In this document: positions 49,956-61,493 of the stretch, piece after piece
Layout of the letters: every line of letters starts with the position of its first letter
How positions within the stretch are numbered: position 1 is the first letter of the stretch
NCBI GenBank assembly: GCA_025677835.1
Contig: JAIXMR010000059.1
Span: 92,942-156,941, forward strand
From: Sporodiniella umbellata
Taxonomy: Eukaryota; Mucoromycota; Mucoromycetes; Mucorales; Rhizopodaceae
Direction: 5' to 3'
DNA length: 64,000 bases
Notes under the pieces: model-generated
What the model saw: the letters and a program-made list of their open reading frames with translations, nothing else
Told to the model about the DNA's origin: nothing
Databases searched by the model: none
Program-made: the position numbers and the translations under genes

Positions 49956-50239
49956 GACTAAGAAAGAATCAAGTAAAAAAGAAAGGGAATAAATAAAAAA
50001 AAAATCCAGTCTCCTCCCCCCCAAAGATTTTATTTCTATTTTTTTTTTTTTTTTTTTTTCCCCAGCATAAAAGAGTCTGCATTCATAGTGTATGAACACT
50101 GTTTTGTGTTTGGTGGATAAGAAATGACCGTGATCTGAATATGACTCTTAGTTACTCTATTGGAAAGATAGCAGCTAGACCCAAAAAGACTCACTATGAA
50201 CGATCCAAGTGTTTCTATTTAGACTATGGGTTTTATAAC

Positions 50240-50284
<45 letters not shown>

Positions 50285-50348
50285 AGGCTCAGATCCATCT
50301 TGTTATTTTCTGGTCTTTTAATCAGATGCATTTGAAAAAAAGGGTGTT
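49956..50348. other. spacer with a very long A-run
   Basis: No gene recognised between the PanK start and the coiled-coil gene's stop. The main content is the 43-nt A-run at 50241-50283 and a T-run at 50039-50059. Confidence 0.55.
50241..50283. repeat. poly-A tract (43 nt)
   Basis: The longest homopolymer in the window; uninterrupted. It lies 66 nt downstream of the stop codon of the coiled-coil gene on the opposite strand (T-run in that transcript). Confidence 0.85.
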
Positions 50349-50711
50349 TTAAACGGACGTCAATCTTTCAAATTCCTGTTGTTTTTCCGTCAATTCTTGT
50401 TGAATAGAAGCAATTGTGTCGTCTTTTTCTTTAAGCTGCTTTGCGACCGCTTTCTCTGTCAGTTCTGTATCAAACAATTGAAGGTTTTCAAGATCTTCCA
50501 TCTGATCTAGTTTTTCTTCCACTTCAGCTTTAAGACGGTCCAATTGTTGTGTTAATGTTGCCAGTTCCTTCAAAAGACTTTCTTTTTGTTTGCTCTCTGC
50601 TCTTGACGATTCCAAGAGCTTTCTTTTCTCTTCTAGCTCTAGACGTTGTTGATCGTTTTCTTGTTTGATAAGTCGACATTGTTCTTGAAGCTGTTGAATC
50701 TCGTCTGTCAT
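50349..50711 (-). CDS. small coiled-coil protein, unknown
   Basis: A 120-residue open frame, almost entirely charged alpha-helix with heptad-like Leu/Ile spacing (IQQLQEQCRLIKQENDQQ, LATLTQQLDRLKAEVEEK, TIASIQQELTEKQQEF). Codon use and lack of low-complexity suggest a real protein. I do not recognise the family. A 20-base homopolymer and a cag precede the ATG by less than 20 nt, so an upstream exon is possible and this may be only the last exon of a larger protein. No membrane segment or signal peptide is seen. Confidence 0.55.
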   Translation of the reverse strand: MTDEIQQLQEQCRLIKQENDQQRLELEEKRKLLESSRAESKQKESLLKELATLTQQLDRLKAEVEEKLDQMEDLENLQLFDTELTEKAVAKQLKEKDDTIASIQQELTEKQQEFERLTSV

Positions 50712-50946
50712 TACGTCAATAGTGCTGCCAAAAAAAAAAAAAAAAAAAAAAGAAAAAGAGTGAACTCGCAAGTCACAGGTTATTGTTGATAATAAATTTA
50801 CATGATTTTTTAAGGAAAAAAAATAGAGTTGGATGTACAAAACAAGAGATAATCATAATACTATGCTTTATTCAGCAAGTGATAAGGTTTTATACAGGTA
50901 TGAACGTGTACCAAAAAAAGAGGGGTGGTTTAACACCAAAGCTTGG

Positions 50947-53259
50947 CTAGTCAATCTAAGACAAGAAAAAATTCAGTACATTGGCAATCCAAAAGGGTTA
51001 ACCCACCTTAACAGAAGAATAGATGTGACGCAAGAAAAAATAGCTAGTGACAAAACCCAATGTGCCTGTACAAAGAGCCAATAGGCCACAAGCTATCGAT
51101 AGTTGGGTGATATAAATAAAGGAACCCAGGGTGCCTTGGATAGGAGAATGTTGTAGGAAATAAAAGAGTCCATAGCTATAAATAAAAGGTGAATATATAG
51201 CACAAGATGACGAGTGTCTTACATCCACATGTAGAGCACGGGGGAAGCACCCAAGACAAGTGACTGCCACCACCAGTGATAGTCTTCTGTACACAACTGT
51301 AAAAAGACAGAGATCAGAGTGACTGCGCAAGAGCTAACGAAAAAACCGAGAGTGATGTACAGAGTAGAGTGGATGGAGAGAGTATATTCTCCCTTGGTGA
51401 GAGACGATAAAAGCTCATGCCAGTTTAGATAGAGTGTAGAGAAAGGGATGATACCGTTCAGAAGAGCTCTAAAGTATATGTTCAGCATGAAAAAAAAAAA
51501 AAAAAAAACATAGATTCTCAGTTTTACCTCAACATGTTGGATTGATACCATTGCTTTTTAGGGATAATCCTTGGTAACTGCGTCGTTCGGGTAGGGTACT
51601 CGATACGATCCCTCTTTTCACCCAAAAAGGCACCCAGGAAAGTAGCAGGTACAAGTACTACCAGAACAATCAATACCATCATGATCCAACCTCCCCAAGA
51701 AATGGCCAATGTTGATTGTTGAGACCAAGTAAAGAAACTGAGAACGAATAGGATCAAAAGTACCAACGTAGGCACAAGGGTGGCTGTCTAGAAACAAAGG
51801 TTATTTTACAACGAGATAGAGTTCTGTCTATTACTAAAAGACCGTTGAGTATCCACGATTTCCCTCTGAACACTTTGTAAAGCTTAGCACTTGCATAGCC
51901 GCCAGGCAAACTGATCTCCACCAAAAAAAAAAAAAAAAAATGAGTTTACGTTCGGTTTCAAGATGATCTCACCGTACCTTCCAAAGATGAATAAGGCTGT
52001 AAACCATTGAGTGAGGACCATGGGTTGAGCTGGATGGTACCATTTTCTATAAAGAGCAAACCATAAGCCAATGGCCACCAGGATCAACTGAACGCCGGTG
52101 CCTATCAAGGGAGGTAAAAGACCTCCGTAGGTAGGTCTTCTGAACACATCGCGATCGATCAGTCGCCAGCCGACATAATCTTCCATCTCTTCATGAACCT
52201 ATACAGAGGTCAACAGGCTGTGTGTGTGGGGTTTTGATCTGATAGCTACCTTGTCTTCTTGAGTAGCGCTTGTGCGTTGTTTTCTTGCCTTGTGAACAAT
52301 CCACAGGACCAGACCGGACACGATCAAGGCCACTGTGAGATTATTGACATATCCCCAACGGTGACGGTCTGGGCGAGGATCTATCAGGAACCGATCCCAA
52401 CGCGCCTGCGTCGTTGGATAGACTTGTTTCCATCGAATGGAATAAGTCAAAGAGACCGTGAAGCGTTGTTCGAGTACTTTTTGATGTTGATACTCTACCG
52501 TTCCCTTGGTACATTCCCCACGTGCAATCCTAACAAACGCTCTGATCAATCTCTTTTTTTCAGCCGTATACATGCACACCTTACGAATCAGGATATACTT
52601 CAAACCCTTCGATACGATAGTGATCTTGATCCTGTTTTTCATAAAGAATTTGAAGCACCACATGGTTATTGAGATAATATAAATTGCCAATGCGAAACCC
52701 AAGAGGAAATCCAATCCGATAGTTTTGATCCGGTGTTTCGTTAGTATAAGAAACAGTAGCCCCAGGCATACCATCCAGTTCCCTAGACATATACCCCCAT
52801 TAGCCCTTTCAGCCTTCCTTTAGGATTTCAATATACCATTCCACTTGATACTCGTCTTTGATCAACTCACTCAACTGAATGGCATGCTTAATGCCCAAGG
52901 TTTGCTTGCAAAGTAATTGACATTCCTGATCTTGAAGCATCTTTACCTTTGATGTACAAAGTATGGCACGTAGATGAGTTGGAGGCAGTCAAAAAAAAAA
53001 AAAAAAAAAAGAACAGGCTTACTTGAATATCACTCTGAAAAGGTCTGTCCCCTCTCAAGTCTTGGTCGAAAACAAGAAAAGACTTCTTTCTTGGGGTTGG
53101 CGTGGAGCACATGAAAGGCAAGACATCGATGCTATAAGTCAATGGGTTTTTTGGAGAAAACAGCTTGTTGTAGTAAAGCGAAACGTTTTCTCCCTGTCTA
53201 TACGTTGTTTGTTTTGAAGCCAACGCCAGGCTGAAAAGACAGGTCAAGAAGAAAATCAT
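50947..53259 (-). CDS. TM9SF/Emp70 endomembrane protein
   Basis: Ten exons (53259-53023, 52946-52837, 52782-52585, 52541-52250, 52198-51950, 51882-51835, 51787-51528, 51468-51223, 51175-51007, 50955-50947) encode 605 residues. A signal peptide (MIFFLTCLFSLALA) precedes a lumenal domain with the family's GENVSLYYNKLFSP, paired cysteines (QECQLLCKQ) and EYQVEWELDGMP. A first membrane helix (YVNNLTVALIVSGLVLWIV), the cytosolic EEMEDYVGWRLIDRDVFRRP block, then eight further membrane segments follow. TM9 proteins act in Golgi/endosome sorting. The last exon is 9 nt and gives the C-terminus SSVKID, matching the conserved KxD/E COPI-binding signal. Reading through the donor instead would end in KVG. 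Confidence 0.94.
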
Positions 53260-54356
53260 TCTTATTGACTTGATGGTAAACCTATGGAGAGTGTTGATGA
53301 TTCTAAGTGGATGAAAGCCCGATCTTGCTTTGGATGAAATTACATGTTATTAATTAAATCTGGGGTTGATTCCAACGGCGTAGAATGACAAGTGTTTTCA
53401 CCAAACAAAGGCTATGTTACACCAGATAAATCCAAGGCCCTCTGAATGTTTAAAGAAACTGGCTAATTGAAGAAACAGAACTCTTTCTAAATTAGGTGCA
53501 CGTTGGCATCAGCTGAAATCTGTCTGAGCATCAATTCATTCATCCATCCAGCTGAGAACCGCCTGGTTTCAACACTGAGAAAAATAAAAATAAATTTCGT
53601 TTTGTTTATTCACATTCCATTCCAAAAAAACCTATTTTGCCTGCCTAAAACCCTTTGATTTTTTTTTTTTTTTTATATATTCAATAAGCCCGTTTGGGGA
53701 AAAGAATAAAGTATGTCACTTTAGAACCAAAAAAAAAAGTGATGCCAAATTTGTCAACTTAACCGAACCGCAGTGACTCTCTTTCAACATATACAACGTA
53801 CCCCCCCCCCTTGTTGTCTTTTTGTCTCGGTAATTTCGCTCTTCATCGGCTTTACAAAAAAAAAAAAAAAAAAAAAACCAGCGGATCTTTGATTTGTCAT
53901 TTTTGTAGTGAATTCAGGTGCTACGAAAACCAAAAAAAAAAAAAAAAAAAAAAGAAATGTATACGTATTAAGAGAGAAGGCAATCAATCAAAACAAATAA
54001 AAACTTTAAATTCCTTTCTTGAAAAAAAAAGGAAATTTGACTTTTACTTTTGAAATTTCTGTTAATTTTACTGTTGTCTTTTTTTTTCTTTTTTTTTCTT
54101 TTTGTGCTTGAGTTTGTTTTAAATGAAAGTAAAAATACAAAACTTTATAATTAAATTGAAAGAATTGTAACGATAGAGGTTGCGTCACATAACTTTTTTT
54201 TTTTTTTTTTTTTTTTAAAAAAAATAATGTTCCTGCTTATTTTTATTTATTATTTCTTTTTTCTTATTTTTCTTTTTTTAAATTTTTCTTTTCTTTTTTT
54301 TTTTTTCTTATTTTTGTGTGTGTGTGTTTGTGTGTGTGTTTTTTTTTTGTTCATTC
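53260..54356. other. divergent spacer between TM9SF and KH-protein genes
   Basis: No gene recognised in 1.1 kb. It has several long homopolymers (A-runs at 53856-53877 and 53932-53953, a T23A8 palindrome at 54194-54224), a C-run near 53801 and a GT-rich T-tract just before the KH gene. Confidence 0.55.
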
Positions 54357-57300
54357 ATGTCTATAGTTTGTTCTTTTAGCTTTGATCATGGTCTTTGTGA
54401 ATTTTATGATCAACTAGAGACAATTCACCCCCAGACAATACAGTCTTTTTCCAATGGCATTTTACTCTCAGGCACCATAGACACATCTCTTCAGCCTGCT
54501 ATGCTGGATATCTATCGTCTGCATCCAACCGAGGCAAGCATCCTTCCCTCTCGCACACTCCTATGTATACTTATACGTTTTCTATATAGATGACGATGTC
54601 TATCAATTCCTTATACCCAGGGTTGGCTTATAAGCCTATCTCTCGACAAAAACTACACGAATATCTCGAAAAAATGGCCATCGAAAACCAGCTAAAGATC
54701 ACCATGGACTACGACCAACTCCTTATTCGATTCGTAGGCCCTATCGATAGAGTGGAAAAAGTCAAAGTACAGACACTTGTGTTTGCTGATAGACTTGTAA
54801 GACCTTTTCTTTCATAATATGTTATTCAAACCCCCCCTCTCTCTCTCTTTTTTTTTTTTTTTAACTCTTATTTTAGTCTGGACTCTGTTTAGAAAGTACC
54901 AAGATACCCTTTTATATGATTCACCTTCTGGGTGGTAAAAGATATGGTCAATACACAGCTATTATGGAAGAAACCAACTGCAACATTTACCTCCCAAGCC
55001 TTTGGCAAGCTGTAGATGATATCACTCAAGAAATTTCAGTGCATATCGCAGGAGACACGTCAGAGGATATCAAAAATGCTATTCTCTTAATTCAAAAACT
55101 ATATTCTCAAAAAGTAATTTTTTTTTTTTTTTTTTTTTTTTAATTTCCTATGGCTTATACCTGTTCACACTACATCATTCTATTCAAAATAGACCAAAAC
55201 AATGTGTAACTCGAAATCTATTTTAAGTCCACAGAAGAGAGACTATCTGTTGTTGTATAAAAAACAAGAACTGGCAAAGATGATGAGGGAAAATGGCAAG
55301 TATCGTTTTTTTTTTTTTTTTTTTAAAAAGAAAAAAAAGAAAAACAAATCTGTTAACGGACGAGGTTTCCATAGGCTCTTTTATTGCTTTCTCTCAGTTC
55401 GGTTCAAAAGAAACACATGTACAAGTCTATGCCGAGAATACGATTCATGTAGAACGCACACTCCGGTCACTAAACTATCTTGTAAGCCAAAACGCGTTCG
55501 CTATGCAAGTTTTTCTTACTGTTTGTATTTAGGCTAGCCACGTCTTTCAAGTGATGATCCAGCTTTCCGTACCACAGTCTAAGGAAACCATGTTTCATTG
55601 GATCAAGAATCTTAATGCGCATGTTCTGTATCACTCTCATCAGCTTACGGTCACTGGATCCAAAGAGCAGATCCAGACTGCTATCCAATACATACACAAG
55701 TTACCATGGTTTCAAGTAAGACTGTTGACCTCAATTCTCTAGATACTGAGCGTTGTTCTGATAGGAGCATCACGAATTGAGTACGTTCTGCATCGAACTC
55801 GCCAGCGATCAACGCGAATTTATCAGCGGAAAAAAGAACGGAAAGATCAATAAAATCATGAAAGCGTGCGACACCCAAATCGATTTCCATAACTTTAATC
55901 AATTCAACTTTTCGATTGTGATTGAAAGTCGTGATTTCCACAAGTCTCGCGACGGTTTTGAATCGCTTCAAGACGAATTGCCTGCCGAAATTTCTTTTTA
56001 TGTACCCGAGATCTGTCATCGTCGGATTATTGGTGTAGCCGGCAAGAATATCCAACGTGTGATGAAGCAGTATGGGGTGTATGTGAAATTCTCGAGCCAT
56101 GAAGAACTGGCCTCTTTTGGTGGTTACTTTGAAAACGAACATAATGTGATTGCCCGTACACCCCAGAAGAACAAAGCGAGTCTCGAGTTGCTTAAATCAG
56201 CCGTGATGAACTTTATCGCTTTTCAGAAAGACAAGGATTATACCACACAACCTGAATGTGTTCCTTACTATGCCCAACGTCAGTTACTTCACCTAAACGG
56301 CAAACACCTTCGTGAAAAAGCCAAGACGTACAATACCAAGATCATATGGCCGCCTCGTAACGGTACGGATCATGTGCTCCTCATCGGCCCTCAATCCCAT
56401 CTAGATGAGATCCGTCTTCGCATTCAAAGTGTTTTACCTCAACAGATACTAGTCCAAGTCCCTGCCTCTGTTGCGCTCGAACGGATCCTGGCCTCACAGG
56501 ATATGGAAGAACTCGAGACCCGGATCCTCAAAAGGACTGGTATTCATCTCATGTTACCCGAACATCTTCTCGGACTCCAAGAGAGCCATTCGCCTCTGTT
56601 TTTTATCCATCACCATACGGGTAGTATCGCACTCGACAGCCGTGTTTTGACCTTCAAATTCTCTTTTGATTACAACACAAAACAACATCTACAACAGGCC
56701 AGGGCCATGTTTGATGCCTTCATGGGTAGTCGCTTTGTTCCTCTGGATGATACCCTCCACAACATGTTGAACGGCTCCCCAAGTCCAGAAGATATGCAAC
56801 ATATCAGTCCTTCCGTAATGCACTTGATCGATCATCCAGAGTCCTGTAAGATATCTCAATACAAACAAACAAACAACTTACACCTCTTTAGATGAACATA
56901 CCAAAAGACCCACCATCAACGAAAGCCATAAATTGTTTCAACCCTGGGGAAATGTAACGTGCTCAGAGAGAAAGAAATCAAAACTTATTCCTTCGTAGGC
57001 ACATAAACTCAATGGCACAAACAACTTTCAACTCAGCACCCTTTACGATCCTTATACACTTGATTCTGATTATCCCAGTAGTAGCTGTAGTAGCAACAGT
57101 AACAGCAGCAACAGTAACCGCTTTCAATTTGTACCTGACTATACACCTTTTACCATGAACCCTTATTCTAGACAGAGATCCACTTCTCTTTTACCTTCCA
57201 GTTCAATCAATAACAAATATTATCCCACTACAGATTTTTGTTACCCTTTGTTAGACAGTAAATAGATTCCTCTTTCTCGTGTTGCTTTGCCTATAACCTC

Positions 57301-57418
57301 TTTATCTTTTATAGGAAAGATACCTTCAAGCTCTTTAAGCACACCTATTCCACATCAAAGAAATCATCGTAACGATGCTTTATTGTTCAATGGACAGCAA
57401 GGTCGCTTCAATCCTTAA
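54357..57418 (+). CDS. multi-KH-domain RNA-binding protein
   Basis: Ten exons (54357-54533, 54590-54796, 54877-55113, 55193-55299, 55340-55481, 55533-55715, 55765-56845, 56892-56953, 56999-57257, 57315-57418) encode 852 residues. Several repeats look like KH domains with degenerate or intact GxxG loops: IHLLGGKRYGQYTAIM, the region ending LTVTGSKEQIQTAIQYI, and the clearest, CHRRIIGVAGKNIQRVMKQY. The C-terminus is Ser/Asn-rich low complexity. It is probably a cytoplasmic RNA-binding regulator of the Bicaudal-C/vigilin class, but I cannot name an orthologue. The first intron (54534-54589) needs a GC donor (gaggcaagc) and the fourth a GTATCG donor; both keep the frame. Codon use in the long seventh exon is more GC-rich than elsewhere. 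Confidence 0.82.
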
Positions 57419-57490
57419 AATAATTAAAAAAAAAAAAAAAAAAAACGATAAAAGAAAAAGAAAATTGAAAGGAGAAAAAGAACAATAACT

Positions 57491-57524
<34 letters not shown>

Positions 57525-57645
57525 AAAAAATACATTTAAAAAAAATTTATAAAATAGAAAACAAAACAAAAAAACAAACCCCCCCCTTTTTTTTTCCTGT
57601 ATATCTTATACCCAAAATTCCAAGAATACTTATTTTTCCTTATCC

Positions 57646-57677
<32 letters not shown>

Positions 57678-57715
57678 AAACTATATAAAGCATACCCTCT
57701 TTCTACGTTTTATTC
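57419..57715. other. convergent 3' spacer KH protein/HAT1
   Basis: Almost pure A/T tracts: A-runs at 57427-57444 and 57495-57521, C- and T-runs near 57581-57597, and a T-tract running straight into an A-tract near 57646-57675. Probably 3' untranslated sequence of both genes. Confidence 0.55.
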
Positions 57716-59328
57716 TTAAATAAGCTCTAATATTCTATGATAATCGTCCTCTAAATTCAAATAAGTCTCATGTAACTTGTTCTTTCTATCATCTTTTTCT
57801 ATGCTCTGTATTACATCCTAAAGTATTTCTCCCTTTTTTAGACAAGACATTGAAAAAAAAAAAAAAAAAAAAAAACGACTTACATAGTTGAATGTATACA
57901 AACGATGTTTGACTTGGAGTCGATAGGTTTTGTACTCTTTTTCGTTTGTTTTGTCCACGTTAGATAGCAAATAGATTTCAAGGCATCGGTGTAACTGTCG
58001 ATCTGTCAGTTTGTACTCTGTTTGTAACTGACTAAAGACATCACGAGCGACAGGTGCCTTGAGCCCTTGAAATCCTTGATGTTCTAACAAGTAACGGATG
58101 TCGTTCTTGTCTCTCATATCTGCAAAATCTTCACTCGAGTCTTCCACTGTATATACATCCAAGGTTAAAATGAAGGCAGAGTTCTTTCTTTTTTCACTTG
58201 CCTGTAATTTCAGAAATACCCCGTTGCAATTTGAACAGTTCATAAAGTGTCTGATATAACTCACTTCCATGACCTTTCTTTTTGTAAGGCGGAAGCATCA
58301 AGAATTGACTTTTTTTTTTTTAAAAAAAAAAAAAAAGTGCGCGTCGTTGGCCTCTACGTTTTTCTTTTTGTCTTTGGTTGCCTTACCTGATTCGAATTCT
58401 AGTGTTCTCAGGCCAATAGTAAAAAGGATACACTGTACTATAGCCAACAAAATGATAATTGGTTGTCTCAGTGGATTTCTCTTTCTTAAATCTACAATAA
58501 GCGTTAATAGAAATAAAGAGTTCTGTTGTCTTTTTTTTACGTTGTAAAGATTTCCCACTTTTCATCATCATCTTCAATAAAACTTCCCCCTTCAATAAAG
58601 AACAAAATAAAAATCTTCATACGCTCATGATACTCTCGAAATTTTGGATCTAAAAACGTGGTCTATACATACAACTTGGTGGATATACACTATTCTGCAC
58701 TCGGGTTATTTACCTTGTAGATCTCAAATTGTTCTTCGCCATCTAAGCCTTCTCGACTGTATTCATGAACCTTCTCTCCTAAAGGCTTGAACTGTTGATG
58801 GTCTTTCATGACCTGTTCATAGAATCTGTCTTGATTTGATAGTAACCCTTTAGGTAAACATTCTTGAAGAAGACTCCTGATGTCATCAACTGGATAAGAT
58901 CCTTCGTACTTTGAAGAAAAACTAATGTCCAAATAAGGTTGAAGCGAACCTGATGTGTATTGAAGCTATAAAAACGTGTACATAAGAAGCTCTCTCATTC
59001 CTTTTTTTTTTTTTTTTTACGTTAATGGCTAGATCTTTATAACCAAACACTTGCTCATGATCACCAACAATGGGATACGTAAAATCAGGTTGAAATGTAG
59101 TCTTTTGAACAGGCTCATCGAGAGATGAATCGCCTTGTTGCGGTTGAACTGTAATAATATATAAATAGTCAAAAACACACACATACATACACACAAAGTT
59201 GCATCAACTCAAATCAACTCTACAACATTACCCAAGCTAATACTAAGGGATCCGGTGGCTTCAGATACCCAATCACTAAAATCAACCACATTGGCTGCTG
59301 CTGGATGGGGAGGAATTTCAGTTTCCAT
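57716..59328 (-). CDS. HAT1: type B histone acetyltransferase catalytic subunit Hat1
   Basis: Eight exons (59328-59232, 59148-59021, 58965-58714, 58662-58541, 58491-58387, 58308-58202, 58146-57884, 57817-57716) encode 391 residues. Hat1 acetylates Lys5 and Lys12 of newly made histone H4 before chromatin assembly. Family blocks are the N-terminal VGDHEQVFGYKDLAI, FIEGGSFIEDDDEKWEIF, VGYSTVYPFYYWPENTRIRI, SQFLMLPPYKKKGHGSELY (acetyl-CoA loop RxxGxG-like KKKGHG) and ITVEDSSEDFADMRD. The sixth intron (58201-58147) starts with GC (acag|gcaagt), a call forced by the conserved junction ITVED. The fifth intron contains a T12A15 palindrome next to its AAG acceptor. Confidence 0.95.
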
Positions 59329-59342
59329 ATTGATTTTTATCT

Positions 59343-59379
<37 letters not shown>

Positions 59380-61227
59380 AAAATACACGCTTAGGTTTTT
59401 GCTTTAGATACCGCACAAACACTCTAAGCTATTATTTTCTTTGTGGTTTAGAGAAGTCCCCTATTTTATCTGTTCATTGTATTTAAAGAGACGAAACTAG
59501 TTTGGAATTCAAGACAGCGTTACAAAGAAACTCATTCAGCCAAGATTATTTCATCTTGGCCTGAATCGTCTTCTTTGACCAATCAGGTATAACAATCACT
59601 ACCTTCGACTCTTTTTTTTTTTTTTATTATTTCGCCAGTAGAACATAGTATTTACTTTGGTTTTTCATTTGTTTATTTTGTTTTGAAAAAGTTTTATATA
59701 AAAGAGATCTTGCCATCTTTTTGACTTCCCGTGACATGTTTTGATTTCATGAAAAGCTTCGAAAGTGTCTTGAAGAAAAAAAAAAAAAAAAATTTTTTTT
59801 GAAAGATGTTGGTCTTTTATCCTTTCAGGAAATTTTTTTTTTTTTTTTCAATCACAGAAAATGATTAAAAAATAAGTGCTATTCAAGAAATCGTCAGCTA
59901 AATGTGACTACGTTTTTACTGAATTTTTTAATTGATAGATGTCTTGCAACTAAGAAAATGGTGTAACAGATGAGGAAATCTTAACTGTCGCCTGCAATTG
60001 AAATAGGTTGCACAACTTACTACCATTATCAAGTCCTACTACCGCCAAGCTCTCTTTTCAGTACTGGACTTTTAAAAAATACAAAAGAATAGAAAAACAT
60101 GAAGTGACGCTTCGTTCTTTTTTTCATGACATGGATTACTGAGAAATGTTCCTACTTATAGAGTAACGCCACCAAATCAAGTGCTTCATTTGTTTATTAT
60201 ATAATCGTCTAATCTATTTATAATCTTGATTTATTCTATAACGATATCTTTGTAGCTAGCTTAAAATCCATCAAGCCATTTCAGTATGTAAAATACCTCT
60301 TTTTGTTTTGTTTTTCAAGATTATTTCCAGTATGTATCGACACTCATAGGCAATTGGGTTTAGCATTTAGGATAACGCAATTTAATGAACATAAAAAGAT
60401 TAAACTAAACCTCAAAGTGTATGCAAGTTTAGAGTATTGTTTCATATTTCAAACTTCATTATTTTTTCATTTATATTAGAAAAAATGGATGAGAATTGAC
60501 ATCTAATCCTAAACACTATATAAAATGCTTTTTTGCTAGTTGACCCAACTGAAAAAAAATTATAGAATAGGTTTATAATATATAAAAAACTTAGCACACA
60601 TCTATTCAGTTAGGAGGTATTATATAATGTTTTCAAAATGTAATATGAGTAAACTCTTTTTCACAAACCAAGACTACGGAAAAGCCGTTCAGGTTAGCAA
60701 CATATAGATTTCGAAAGCAATATTGTATATACAAAACGCCCCTCTTTCTAAACTTTTCTTTGTGTTTTGGAACGCCATTTATTAGACAATCAAGAAAATA
60801 CTATGAAACATTAAAAAAGTACAAAAAACCACAGAGAGATGTCTCAGTTTGAGGGAAACAGCTAGTATACCCAACTCTCTATTTTCTTTTCGATTACATT
60901 TACTACTCGATTTATTATATTTGGCTAGCAAAATCTACCCCTCCATTAAGGTTTTTTTTTTAAGCGCTATAAAAATTTCGACTAGTCCCATCCTTTAAGA
61001 TACTTTTACTTATTAAAATAATAAAGTTAACTAGCATGGAAATCTATACAAAGTAAAACGTCTATCAAAAACGATTTTCACCAAATACAAGATCATCGAG
61101 TACAATCACAAACAAATGCCACCTAGATATTTTTAAAAGACTCTTTATTATTGAACATATCTTTTTTTTTTATTGCATTTCATTATATACTACATCCCCT
61201 GATAACAGCTAAAAACTTTTCATTGGA

Positions 61228-61229
<2 letters not shown>
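59329..61229. other. intergenic spacer before the retroelement
   Basis: No gene recognised in 1.9 kb. It holds the HAT1 upstream region with A-runs at 59342-59382, and an A18T8-type block near 59773-59800. Confidence 0.5.

Positions 61230-61259
<30 letters not shown>
61230..61259. repeat. poly-T tract (30 nt), probable LINE poly(A) tail
   Basis: Thirty T on the + strand at the 3' boundary of the minus-strand LINE remnant. A-runs of similar length occur elsewhere in this DNA, so it could be coincidental. Confidence 0.7.
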
Positions 61260-61260
<1 letters not shown>

Positions 61261-61493
61261 GTTTTTCTTTATTTTAAAGCTTTAAAAATCCTTACTAAAC
61301 TTCTTCGAAAATGTTACCAATCTTTGTTTTTATTTTACTTTTATTTTGTATTTAAGAGCATGATTTGCTTTACAAGATATTATGCTAACCCAACAAAAAC
61401 TCTCCTGAAACTTGGTTATTTTTCACGATATAACCATAAAAAGCGGTACTCAACAAGTGAGAAAGGGGGAAAATAACAATTAGAATGAAGGTT

